Origin: Heligmosomoides polygyrus polygyrus
Taxonomy: Eukaryota > Nematoda > Chromadorea > Rhabditida > Heligmosomidae
NCBI GenBank assembly: GCA_947396885.1
Contig: OX377204.1
Coordinates: forward strand, 44,441,139-44,505,138
Reading direction: 5' to 3'
Length of the DNA: 64,000 bases
In this document: piece by piece, positions 35,285 to 47,169 of the stretch
Layout of the letters: every line of letters begins with the position of its first letter
Position numbering within the stretch: the first letter of the stretch is position 1
The notes under the pieces: generated by a model
The model's database searches: none
The model's input: only the letters and a program-made list of their open reading frames with translations
Told to the model about the DNA's origin: nothing
Made by a program: the position numbers and the translations under genes

Positions 35285-38200
35285 CGGCCTAGCGGCCGCC
35301 AAGCGTCTGGTTGGGGGCTTCGCCAACAAACCCCAAGAAAAGAACAACCCCAATCTTCCTCTTTTTTTCTTCAGGCTTTCTTACAGTTAAAAAACTGGTT
35401 TTACTAAATAGATTACTGCAGTGGGATATGGTAGGGCAGAATTTTCACTGTGCGTATGAAGCACATCAAACTTCCATCACATGCACGTGACTTATTTATT
35501 CTCCGAAGCACACGTTCTCTACGTATCATGAAACAGGTAATGAGAGTCCCAATCCGGTGCTTAATCAGCAAAATCAACTAAAATTAATCGGTATTGGTCG
35601 ACACCGCTTACTGTCCGACTGCAATAATCACCTGTATCACCTGTCCTCCCGTTGGTCATCGACTTGCTCGAGCGGGCGCCAGCAGCGTCTCCATTCGTCC
35701 CTGTAGCGTGCCAGAGTGGTCCAATGGATCCTCCTCGCTCGAGGGACACGAAGAGCGTCATATCGGTCGTTCAGGGCTTTCACGAAGAAGTCCGACCAAC
35801 GCGTTGGTGGGCGTCCTGGTGTTCTTTTGACATCCCGCGGAATCCAATCTGTGACGACTCTCGTCCAGCGGGTGTCTGCGAATCGCATTACGTGGCCGGC
35901 CCACCTAATTTTCGACGACTTGGCCCATGCGACAGCGTCTCTGATCTTCGAACGTCGGCGAAGCTCGGAACTCCGGAGGCCTTCTTTCACTTGCGTGAGT
36001 CGTGTCATTCCGAGCATCGTCCTCTCGATTCCACGCTGCGCGACGCTGATCGCGTGTTCATCCTGCTTTCGTATAACCCAGGTCTCTGAGGCGTATGTTA
36101 GGGCAGGAAGAACAGTGGAGTCGAATAGGTGGGCACGGAGTCGGACGTTCTTCGTTTTCTTCACGACTTCTTCGACGCTCTTGAAAGCTCCCCAAGCCGC
36201 TCGTTTCCTCCTGCTCAGCTCTGGTGCTAGGTCGTTGGCCATGTTGACTTCGCGACCTAGATACACATAGCTGGAGCATTCGGAGATGTTCGTTCCGTTG
36301 AGCGAGAATGGGGCATCAGAAACCCATCCGTTCTTCATGAACATCGTCTTCGTAAGATTCAGCTGCAGTCCAACGCTTCCACATACACGATCGAAGTCGG
36401 CCAGCATTCGTTCCGCTTGACTGATGCTCGGTGTTATGAGCACGATGTCGTCAGCGAAGCGAAGATGGTGCAGTTGCCGGCCGTCGACCTTCACTCCCAT
36501 GTCTTCCCATTCTAGTTCGCGCATGACGTTTTCGAGGGTGGCGCTGAAGAGCTTCGGGGATATGGTATCCCCTTGTCGAACCCCTCTCTTCACGTCGATG
36601 ACGACGTCGTTGTAGAATGGTGAGATCTTGGTCGTGAATCCACTGTACAGCTCTCGAAGGACCCTGATGTACTGAGTAGGAACGCCCTGGGTGAGCAGGG
36701 CTTCCATGACCGCTTCAGTCTCGACGGAGTCGAATGCCTTCTTCAGGTCGATGAACGTAAGGTACAGCGGCAGCTTGTACTCTCGCGACACTTCGATGAG
36801 CTTCGTGATGGTGTGTGTGGTCGATCGTGCTGAATCCTCTCCGAAATCCTGCTTGTTCGCATGGCTGTCCTTCGTCCAGCGTTCTACTGATTCTAATCAG
36901 GATGACTCGAGTGAACAGCTTGTAGACTACGGACAACAGGCAGATCGGGCGATAGTTGCCAATGTCGTGCACGTCTCCCTTCTTGTACAGCAAAACGGTC
37001 TTGCTGGTCTTCCACTGAGATGGAACCTTGCATTCGGACAGGTAGCGTGTGAAGAGCCGCGCCAAGGTGTTGATGAGCGCTGGCGGGAGGTTCTTCAGGT
37101 GTTCAGCTCTGATCCTGTCAGGACCGGGTGCTGTACGTTTCTTCACCGACGAGATGACGTGTCGGATCTCGGAAGGGAGAACAGAGGGGACGACGTATCC
37201 ATCCTGCGGAAGATGGCATGGGGGCAGGTGGACGTGGCTATCGAAGAGATCGGAGTAGAAGTCGTGGATGACTTTCTCCATGGTCCTTCTGGAAGAGGTG
37301 ATGGTTCCGTCAGGACGTCGGAGAGCGGTCATCTTGGTCTTGAAGTTGGCGAAGTTCCGGCGGGCATTGCGGATGCTCAGCCCTGCCTCTGCTGCTTCAG
37401 CCAACACTTCCGCCCTTCTCTCTTTGAGATCTTCCTTTATTGCCGCTCTGCATAGCTTTGCAAGCTCGGACGTCAGTTGGTAGTTGCCTGACGCTCGTGC
37501 TGCTCCACGCTGGCGTATCAGCTCGAGAGTTTCCGGAGACAGGCGTCTCTTGGTGGTCTTCAAGCTCTCGGCTCCCTTAGCACTATCGTGGAGATGGTGC
37601 ACGAAGCGATCGTATTCCTCGTCGACGTTGTCCATGACGGCATCTTCCCAAAGGCCGACAAGAGAGGTGTAGAGATCCCAGTTGATGGTCGTTCTGGGAT
37701 TCCTCTTCTTGAACTTCGCGGCCTTCTCTCCTTGACGCGAAAAGCGGAACCTCGCGCGAAGGAGGCGGTAGTCCGATCCCGTGTAGAACTTGGGGACAAC
37801 GGAGACATCGGTCAGGCAATACTTGCGATTGAAGATGATGTGGTCGATCTCGTTGTGGAACTGGCCACCGGGGGATTCCCAGGTCCATCGTAGGGAGGGA
37901 GGCTTCTGGAACTGCGAGTTTCCATGGATGGTCTTGGTCGACATGATAAATTCAGACAGCCTTTCACCTTGCTCGTTCCACTCCAAACCGTGGGTTCCGA
38001 TGTGAAGTTCTTCCGGCGACCTTCGTGGCCCGATCTTGGCGTTGAAGTCGCCGACGATCACCTTGTAGAAGGTGTGATCTTCCTTATAGAACTTCTCCAG
38101 CTCCACGTAGAAGGCCTCGACGTCTTCGTCGTCGTAGTCGGATGTTGGGGCATACGCGACGAACACAGTCAAGGCTGGCACGGAGCCACATCGCTTCAGT

Positions 38201-39650
38201 CGCAGACGTCCGATTCGGCTTGTCAGAGACTCGTACGAATCGATGTTCATGGCCAAGTGCGTGTTGACGAGGACACCAACGCCGCCTACTCCCCTGCTGT
38301 CGCATGTTCCGAGGAACAGTTCTTCTCCGGAGTCGTAGGCGGCGTGTAGGGGTGGTGTCTTCTCGTCTCGGTCAGTCCGATGACGTCGTACTTGATCTTC
38401 CTGGCTTGCATCATCAGGTCCTCGACGGATGCTTCCGATGCAAGCGTGCGGGCGTTGTAAGTACAGATCGTCATCCTAGTCCTTCTCAATTTGCGCAGCC
38501 TGGTTAGGCCCTGAGATTTTAGCAGCCTCTCCGTACTCGTCCTTCCCATCGCTGCAGAAATGGGGGCTCTTTCGGGGTCAGGGGAATGAGGCCCTTTAGT
38601 GCTGCTGTTTTTGACTTGAATACACACGGGTAGCTAGTCGGGCTCTGTCGTGCGGGCGGGGTATTCCGGGCAGCCAGCCAGACTGCCCGAAGGGACGGGG
38701 CGAGACTTAAGGCGGCCTCGAATCGCCTTACATGTACTCCCAGTCTACCGAGTGAAAGCTTTTGGCCGAGCTGACACAGTTACAATCCGCACAGTCACGG
38801 ACGCATCCGCGCACACTGTGCACGAACATGCCGCTCCCACGCACAAGGAACGCGTCTACCCGACACAGCAGGAGCAAGGAGTCCATCCCCTGCATCCCAC
38901 CTGCGTCTCTGGGCAGTACACGGTCGCATTTGGTTCGCGTTTAATTCCCCTATCCACCACCCGGGGACGCGCCACGTGGCCCTGCGACAAGCGGCCCGAG
39001 ATCCCTCTTAACAAGAGAGCCCGAAGGCTCTCTATCGAGGGAGATCCGTGGACTGCAATAATACTCCTCCGAATCCCATGGTCACTCTCTCTACCCCCCC
39101 CCCCCTACCTCCCCCTCTCCCCTCCCTCCCGAAACACTTCCTTTTCTATGTGCTGGCAAAGAAACGGAGTGAGAGTCAAGCACGCATATGTGACCTAAGT
39201 GCCGATTCACGTGTCACTACGTTGCCACGACGTCTATGTCAATCCTTCTGCACTCTGACACACATGCCACGACTTCTGTACGCCGTCTTCAAAAATCCGA
39301 CACACACACTGGACGATGCTTGGGGAAAATGCTGGTCCCCCCTTATTTACGCTCCCCCTCTAATGGTCCCCCTTTGTTGGTCCTTTCCTATTGGTCGACC
39401 TTACTCGGAATCCCTGCGCACGTTAGACGACGTCTTCAGCACGTCTTCTGAACCCTACGCACGTTGGAGGACGTCTAAAGCAGGTCTTTTGAATCTTGAC
39501 TCACGACGTCTAGCGAAGGTCTTCTGAATACCTACGCACGTTAGACGACATCATCACCACGTCTTTTGAATCCTTAGCAAGTTGGACGACGTTGAACGAC
39601 GTTGATCGACGTCTTCAGCACGTCCTCAAAATGTCGTAAATCGTAAAATC
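35285..39650 (-). mobile_element. RTE-type LINE, nearly full length
   Basis: Minus-strand element in order: tandem GACGTC-rich 5' array (39640-39400), further 5' leader (39400-38640), frameshifted endonuclease-RT frame (38627-35637), short 3' UTR, and a 3' end rich in hairpins (AACCAGACGCTTGGCGGCCG near 35290-35315). The same 5' and 3' regions occur without the coding part at 55.96-57.15 kb, which defines them as element sequence. The true 5' end and a target duplication were not found, so some 5' truncation is possible. Confidence 0.75.
35637..38627 (-). pseudogene. RTE endonuclease-reverse transcriptase with two frameshifts
   Basis: Three frames join into one protein. Block 1 (38627-38286) has the endonuclease start TICTYNARTL and GLTETRRHH. 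After a one-base loss near 38345, block 2 (38256-36715) gives VIVGDFNAKIG, FHNEIDHIIFNRKY, the RT start APGPDRIRAEHL and NYRPICLLS. A dinucleotide loss in a CACACAC run near 36810 shifts to block 3 (36791-35637): [14 protein letters not shown] (motif A), [20 protein letters not shown] (catalytic FADD) and [14 protein letters not shown]. This is C. elegans RTE-1-like in organisation. Lesions are few, so inactivation looks recent or could be sequencing error. Confidence 0.85.
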
Positions 39651-39714
39651 GTTAATCCTAATTACACACACCCCGGATCTGCAAAGAGCAGGATTCAAGA
39701 AGGTGAAGCGGCAT

Positions 39715-41518
39715 CCATTACGACGATGAAAAGGAGTGGGAAAAGGAAAGTTTATTGGTGGCAGGAAACTTCACCGATGTGCAGGCTGGCCTGGCACTCT
39801 ACTTTGTGAGCAAGAGTAAAGTATTCGTTCCCACTCAGTAAGCTCTTCGGGAACACAGTGCTGTCCTAAAACGTGCCATATAGCCTCGGTCAAAATGATT
39901 CCTCGTCGAGGAAAGCTAGGTGCAACGGTTTCTGCCTTTTGTGATTACTCTTTATCAAGAAATGAGCTGCAGGAAAGGCGTCTATGGCCTGCGATAACGA
40001 CAGCCCCTTCTGACGATACATCTCCTGTCTTCTCATCAAGCATCCTGCATTTGTCTGGAGCAACCTGACTGCGGAGTGAACGCAGAGTAGAAATGATACA
40101 TACGCTGTTCAGCATCAATAACAACTTTCATCAAGCGGTCATTAAGACGACTCATGCTTGCAACGGCGTCTCAGAAAAGTGCACCAACTCCGATAGTGCT
40201 CTTGGAGCTAGGCCCAGAGTGGTCTGAAAGCCTCGGCCTATGTTCCTCAACTTACAACAGGAGTTTAATCGCATGTGCGTTGAGTCTTGCAGCAGACGAT
40301 GATGTGGCTCCGCAAGAGCTGCTAGCACATTTCGACAGTCGTTTTTCGACCTGTCACTTGAACTACACACAAGACGATTCTTGTTCGCTCCACTGCGTCT
40401 GCGAACTCGCACGAGCGGCCCGTCAACGCAGCCACATTTAAGCCCCTTTCAGACCGGCACAGTGGCGGCGGCGGCCATCGCCGCTCCAGCGGCAGGTGGA
40501 GGGGCGGTGTCCTTTCTCGCCGCCTAGGGGTGGCGGCGGCCGCCGCCAGGCTACTTCCGTTTGGGGCGCTCCTGCGCGCAGCGGTCTAGCAATGGGGCAA
40601 CGCAGTACTTGACGCTTCCCATGTCTTGTCTTTGCTCGTACAGCATTTTTTCTCTGGAATTTTTATTAGGTGTTCTTTACAGAGTCTCGAATTCAATCTT
40701 GACGACCTCGTTCAACAACTGCCAGCAGAAAAGGGGCTAGACCGCCACGAACAGCGGAGCATTCCGCAATGTTTGGAGAGTGAAATCGCCACGCGACTGT
40801 TATAAAAGTCGCTCAACGGTCGATGAGAGGGCACACAGTGCATTCCGATGAACATTCTCAGCTGGAAGTGGGGAGGAGGGGAGGATGTCCTTCGATGACG
40901 CCGATTTCCCTGGGCTGGCGTGGAGCCGCGCATTGTCCGCAGTGTGCGCACAAGGTAGCACACTTCACGTCTCGATGTGCCGCCGCTCTAGCCGCCCTTC
41001 AAAAAATTACTGGGGTCATTTTGGCGGGGCGTGGCTGCGGCGACTTGGCCGCTGCAGGTCTGAAAACCCCACCACCGCCGTGGCCGCCGCTCGGGCACGT
41101 CATCGCTGCCGCCTCCCTATGCCAAACCATTGGGCCGCCGCCGCCGCTACTGTGCCGGTCTGAAAGGGCCTTTTGCGTTGCTACGCGGGTATTGCTTACG
41201 CTACGAGACTCAGACTTGCTCGGTCGTTCCCGACTCCAGTGCTCACTTCAGGAATCCTCACATCTTTCTCACACTCGCCGGGCAATGCGAGTGCGCGTTT
41301 ACTTCTGCGGAAGCCGTAGCACTATCTCCACAATCGCATAACCTCATCAACCGTGTGATGTGTTAGGAGGTCTCCATAGGCCGGCATGTCACCGCGGCCC
41401 GTCGCCTGCACTCGAATGTCCGTGTTCGGCTCAGCTCGCAGAAGCAAACAGCTTCCATTGGCCACGCTGAGGAACAGAAATCTTCCAGTGACACCACATG
41501 GAGAAGCTGGCATCGATA
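39715..41518 (-). pseudogene. Internally deleted RTE remnant, split by a TIR element
   Basis: Reading the minus strand from 41518, the sequence follows the 5' end of the RTE that is intact at 58892 (GACATTCGAGTGCAGGCGAC; GCATTGCCCGGCGAGTGTG), is interrupted at 41171-40442, resumes with GTTGACGGGCCGCTCGTGCG and continues to about 40020. It then jumps about 1.3 kb to the RT domain (AGGCAGAAACCGTTGCACC) and fades near 39715. No long frame remains. Confidence 0.75.
40442..41171. mobile_element. 730-bp GC-rich TIR element (MITE)
   Basis: Ends are inverted: GCCCCTTTCAGACCGGCACA at the left and its complement GTGCCGGTCTGAAAGGGCC at the right, followed by GCGGCGGC runs. The surrounding RTE remnant is collinear across it (CCACATTT before, TTTTGCGTTGCTAC after), suggesting a short T-rich duplication of 2-3 bp. 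There is no coding capacity. The superfamily is not assigned; the TIR and short duplication would suit PIF/Harbinger or a relative. Confidence 0.75.
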
Positions 41519-42093
41519 CCTTTCGATGCTCATTAAGATAATGTAGGCAATTTCAACTTTTCGCTGAGTGCTTGTCTGCCAAAGAAGCTAAAACATTCGC
41601 CGTAGGTAACCAGACCGAAACTTTGCTCTGGACGGCTGGAATAACATGTCTGGACAGTAGCCAAATCGAAATCAGCAGATAGGCAGTTACCCGAAGCTCA
41701 TCTGCGTTCTTTAGAGACGTGGGAAATAGGACAGCGTCAACAAAATAGGGCTTCGATGTTTCTGGAAACAGCCTAGACGACACTCGATTCCATTCTGACT
41801 TGATACATTGCAGGCGAGGAAACGTCATCCACTATCAGCATTTGGTAGGGAACGTCGGCGTCAAAACACCAGAAAGGTGAAAGCTTAGCCAAACCGAGTT
41901 CTGTAAGCATTGATCGATGAGCTCTATGTTGACGCATGTAGAATCTTTTGTGAACCAGTGAAACCACTGACGAGAAGGTGAAGTCCGATTATTGTTGGTA
42001 TGATCAGAATGTATCAATACAACATGATCAATCTGCAAATCTTTTCTTTAAAGTTCATTAATGTTAAGACCTTTTTTGGAATACATTGGAAAC

Positions 42094-42238
42094 ACATTTG
42101 TTTGAATTGATCAGCCACTCCTTTGACTCCTCAGGAGGGACAGCTTCGACCTGGACGCTCGCATAGTTTTCGTTCTCGATGGAGCAGAACGGGACCTTAT
42201 GAGTGATGTTGAGCTTGAGCTCATTGGGTTCGTAGAAC
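42094..42238 (-). CDS. Unidentified host exon (tentative)
   Basis: After an acceptor (GACTATCAG) the minus strand reads FYEPNELKLNITHKVPFCSI and then ENENYASVQVEAVPPEESK without a stop, in natural codon style. The donor is unclear (a weak GTTTCC after ...SNKC). A further protein-like frame at 41773-41967 (PFWCFDADVPYQMLIVDD) may belong to the same gene. I cannot name the family. It lies just outside the foldback element that starts near 42630. Confidence 0.35.
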
Positions 42239-44229
42239 CTGATAGTCGGCTCATTACCTCAGCGGCCTGAAAGTAGAACGACACTATTATCACCTCCACC
42301 TTTACACAGCAGGCATTAGACAAGCATCAGTAGAGGAAGCAAAAATTATGTTAAACAAATGTAGGATGTGCACAAAAAGTGACCTCTTGCAGCGAATATT
42401 CTTACATACCTACTTTGAACTACAGCAGGAGTGCTAGATCAAGAGATCTATGTATCTATTCTGCCACTATATAATTGAGTTTGTCGTAAGCTAGCCAATC
42501 AGTTGGTTTGGAGAGGCGTTGCATGAGGTACTCTTCTTCATTGACAAATTTACGCTTCATGTTTAATGGATCATGTTTGAAGCAACTCTGCAGGACAACA
42601 GCCAAGTTATGTCAAGACAACTATAATATTTATTTGAACCATATTTTTGTACTCAGCCAGACTACATCCATCTACCTAGGTTTCTATGCAAAGTTCCATG
42701 AGAGATTGAAAGCGTTTCCTAGTTGGAAACTTGGAAGCTTATATGAGCACCCTGTAGCCTACCACTTATGAAATTACTGCTTTTCAGCTCCTGGTAAGTG
42801 TTCCTGATGGAAATTATTCAGTCGAAAGAAGAGTGCGATTCTAATAGGAAAGCAGAAACCAAGCATGAGCTGATTTGGATCTTGTTTTTAGGCCGTTTAG
42901 GAGCAAAGATATACAATAGCGCTCCTAATTAGTGAACAATCGACGCTTTGCGACAGATTTTTCCGTCGCAAACCGTTGAAGTGCCATAACTTCGTTCAAA
43001 TTCAATTATACGAAAATTAAATTGCATCATTAGATTGATCTCCCTCCTACCAATCCAACTACCTGCATGAACTGTGGTATTGGATGTTTTGACCTAGTTG
43101 TGGAGCTCGCCTTCTCAAACGTCCACTAATTGATGTATGGCCTCTCCGCGAGCGGCACTGGTCCATCTTTATAAAGCTAGAGAGTTTAAACCATAAAATT
43201 TCGTCAGATCTGTGTTTTGTAGAACGCGGACATTATTTTGGTAGTATATACTGTTAAACCAGTTTGAAGCGTCGGCCTGTTCGTACCATGACATGTATTC
43301 TTCGAATTTTAGCCTTCAATTCCTAGTTAGCTGCCAGCATCACCACGGAACTAACTCTTCATAGAAGTTAAATGCACTTTCTTCAATAGATTCACGCAGG
43401 TTCAGCAGTTGCCAGCTACTTTAAGCTCTGAAGCCTCAAAATTAGCACTTCTCCCGAATGGATTCTCATAATTTGCAAGTCACTCCTACTTAGTTGTACC
43501 TGCGAGTAAGAGGTTGTGCTTTTCCCTGTTTCGTGGTGTACTGCAGGGAGTTTGCAGTTCTGTGTGCTGGCGTTACTGCCTGTGCCTTCATAGACCCTTC
43601 CTTTCAGCATAAATTTACAATTTTTTGAAATTTCCATGGAATACTCCACCTACTCATCTCTATGCGAGAAATTATTTAAATGGCCTTCTCCACTACGCTG
43701 AAAGCTCTCCGATAACATAACGGTGACGATATTCGAAATAGTCAATATTTTAACTTTTCCACTTAATCGAGTTCGCCTGCCAGACCGCACAGTTCAGTTC
43801 AGGCTGCATTAAATCCCCTACGCTCTTTTCCATGGTAGTAGTTTAATGTCGTTGAATTTATTAAGAAAAGCTGCTCTTAGATGTGACAAACAAACTATCA
43901 GATTTAAAAAACTAATGCATTTGTTAACGTATAAGTCCGTCATTTTTCGTTTGCAGCGAGCGACTTCCTTCATGTTAAATGGGTTGTAGCAACTTTGTTA
44001 TACCAAGAAAGACATTCATAATTTTTCCTTACGATAGCATCTTCAGTTGATTTTGGAAAAACAGCAAAACATGAGACTGGCTTCGTGCATGCTGATCATT
44101 TTGAAGCGATTACCGAGGCACAATTTAGCGATTTTTTCTAGTTTTCTTTGATTTATTCTTCAAGTTGTTTCTATCTGAGAAAATGGTTGACCTGATGATG
44201 TTAGCGGCGCTGGCAGCTTCCGAACAGTA

Positions 44230-45489
44230 CAGGGTGCGGTAAAATTTCCCGTGCACTGAAAATTCAACGGCATTTTGAAATCAAACTTTGCAGGTCAGTT
44301 TTAACTATCGAAATTATTTACTACAAACATGAGAATTCAAAGCATGCAAACAGTGCTCGAAATGATCGCCTTCAACCTCCACACGTTCTTCAGACGTTCG
44401 ACAAAGTCTTCGCATGTGGCACGCAGGTACGGTTCATCAATTTCATCCCAGGATTTCAAAAGCGGTTTTTAACAGAGTCCAAATTTGGGTTCCTGGTAGA
44501 GCAGGCTTTTTCTCTAAGACAGCCCACACAGAATAATCCATCGGGCTAAGGTCCGGAGAACTTGGAAATTTGCCTTTGGTGATAAAGTCAGGCAGCTGCT
44601 CGGCGCACCATTCCTGGACCACTTTCGCCTTGAGTGCCGGGCAGAATCTTGTTGAAAGCACCTGTAAACTTCTCCGAAGTGGGAATTGGCTCACGGCTTG
44701 AGAACTCTTCCCAGAATATCCTTGTGAACCGCTGCCTTGATTTTCACGCCAGCTTCAACGAAAACAAAGAGTTTTTCCTGAAGATGTGACTCCTCCCCAA
44801 ACAATAATGGATTGAGGCCTTTCGCACTTTCGTGAAGTCGTCCTTTGGCGGTAGCATCAGCAAGCAAGTTTTCAATAATTGGGAGTTGAAGGCTGGATTC
44901 AACGTGAAAGTCTTTTCATCGCTAAAGATGATGTTTCGAGCGCGTGAAGCGTGAACCGTTGCACCAACCTTCTGCATCTTTCCAATCCCCTCTTCTTCAT
45001 AGTGCCCGTCAGGAGTTGGCATTTTTGCAGACCATAAAGCAACTTCTTAAGCTTTCCGCTGACTATCCTACTTATTGACCTCTCGCTTATTGCTACGTCT
45101 CTTGCCATCTGGCGCATCGATCTCCTGGCGTTTCTCCTGATTTTTTCTCTCACGAGTTTTTACATTTTTGTGGTTGGTAGCTGTCTTGGGACGCCATCTT
45201 CCTTTTCTATCCACTTCGGCCTTCAATTCCTTGTAGCGTTTCACTGTATCCTGAACCGTTCTTTGTGGCATGGAAAGGATCTTCACAATATCTCTCGTTT
45301 CCTTGCCGGCCTTATAAGACCTGATAATAGCACCGTTCATAGGTTGGAACGCCTAGCCATTTTGTACTCAAGTACGTACGAGCTCCACAATGTTCTGTCA
45401 ACATATATGGGACGAATGAAGCGGGAAATTTCTAAGAAATTTTAAAAAATTTAAATGTTAGGGTTCACGGGTAATTTTGCCGCACCCTG
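44230..45489 (-). mobile_element. Tc1/mariner-superfamily element, decayed, with TA duplication
   Basis: Terminal inverted repeats CAGGGTGCGGTAAAATTTCC and, from the other end, CAGGGTGCGGCAAAATTACC. TA flanks both ends (44228-44229 and 45490-45491). Length 1260 bp is normal for the superfamily. It sits in the loop of the 42.6-47.2 kb foldback element. Confidence 0.85.
44443..45340 (-). pseudogene. mariner-like transposase, frameshifted
   Basis: Blocks in several minus-strand frames: helix-turn-helix region (45340-45068, KILSMPQRTVQDTVKRY; then 45153-44899, MRQMARDVAISERSISRIV), first catalytic region (NIIFSDEKTFTLNPAFN, D of SDEK) and the C-terminal part with the third catalytic Asp (SSPDLSPMDYSVWAVLE). 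The DYSVW context resembles D37D-type mariner/maT transposases. At least three frameshifts make it non-functional. Confidence 0.75.
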
Positions 45490-47169
45490 TATATCCCGGC
45501 TCAAGTCCGAACTGGCCGATACTCCCTCCCCCCTCGGGGGGAGGCTTGACTCATCATCAGTGAGAGCGGTGACGGCGAGGTACTGTACTGTTTCTAGTGG
45601 GGACCGACTGGTGCTTAACAATAACGCGCCCCGATGACGATCGCGCGCCCGCATCGACGTGAATCAACTGCTCAGGCTGGCTTATCCGGTTAGGCGCCCT
45701 CTCGATTAGAGCTCCCGACCCTTTTTGGACTGAGTCGATTTACGAGACTCGGGGCCCGACCTAATCCCAGCGCTCGGCGGCGGGACCACCGGTGACCCTT
45801 ACTGGGAATCTTGATGTCATACCCATTGGCAGTGTGGTACTTCAGTTGAGCAATCAAACAACATCGATCGATCTTTTGGAAACCCCTGGACGTACAACCT
45901 TCGTCTTTGAAGTAAACTTTGTTCCTATCTTAACATCTGGGAAAATTCTAGCTTATCATTCATTTGGTTAGCTCAAAAATAATGTCAGATTTGAACTGTC
46001 ACATTTGAATTGAAATATCCCAACGTAACAGTTTTATAGTTGGAACAAAACCTCCAATTTCTGCATGCCTTCTCTGATAATATGCTAAGGATAGCATTTC
46101 GTACATAGGTATACCATTTGCACATAAAATTAGGCATTTGATATTAAATTGAACCTCTTCTAAACAAGTTAAACTAGAATAGAGCAATCCTCGAACTGCT
46201 TTATGCAAAATTGTCAAAAAAATCGACTTTTATGAAATTGGTCGAAATTGACGTCGTTCCATAGAGCTTTTCGAGATGGACAGAATGGTGTTATTGGAAG
46301 TGTCGAGAACTCAAATGTGGGCGAGCACGGGTGGAAGACTTTTTGAGTCTTGAAAACTTGAACATGAATTTGGGTGACGACTGCTGGACCTGTATAAACC
46401 TATGAAAGAAAGGATTTCAACTTTTTATGAAAAATAAGCTAGTTGCTTCACGATTGTGTTGCTGACAAGGAATTGAAGGCTGAACTTCGAAAAATCCATG
46501 CCATAAGTATGAACAAGCCGACACTTCAATCTCGCTAAACCTCGCAGTGTCTACTATCAAAATGATGGTCATGCTTTAAAAAACAGAGATCTGATAAAGA
46601 ATATTTGTGATGGGATACTTTTTTGGACTCTTCAGCTCTAAAAGATGGACCAGTGGCTCTCGCGGAAGGGTCGTAAATCAATTATTGGACATTTGAGAGA
46701 GCGACCTCCACAACCAGGTCTAGAGTATCCTATTCCACAGTTCATGCAGGTAGTTGGATTGGTAGAAGGGAGGTGAATCTAACGGTACAACTCAATTTTC
46801 ATATAATTGAATTTAAACGAAGTTATGGCACTGCGACGGTTTGCGAAAAATTTGTCGCAAAGCGTCGATTGCTCACGAATTAGGAGCAGTATTGTATATC
46901 TGAAGGATATGTGCTCCTAAATGGTCTAAAAACAGAATTCAAATCAGTTTATGCTCGGTTCCTGTTTTCCTGTTAGAATTTCACTCTTCTTTCGACTGAA
47001 TAATTTCCATCAAGAAAGCTTACCAGGAACTTCAGAAATGTCATAAGCAGTAGGCTACAAGGTGCTCATATAGGCCTCCAAGTTTCCAAGTAGGAAACCT
47101 TTTCATCTTCCATGGAACTTTGTATAGAAACCTAGGCAGATGGATGGCTGAGTACAAAAATACTCAGCC

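Larger units (their letters stand above)
42630..47165. mobile_element. 4.5-kb foldback element with long arms
   Basis: Arms of about 850 bp, 42630-43480 and 46280-47165, are inverted copies. Anchors include CATCTACCTAGGTTTCTATG/CATAGAAACC..., GAAATTATTCAGTCGAAAGA, CAATCGACGCTTTGCGACA and ATGGACCAGTGGCTCTCGCG. Identity is moderate (many indels), so it is old. The spacer holds a mariner (44230-45489) and unique sequence. No transposase belonging to the foldback itself was found. Confidence 0.7.

Noticed and set aside
36691..37455. 254-codon plus-strand frame and similar frames at 35652-38349
   Set aside because: Shadow frames opposite the minus-strand RTE coding sequence.
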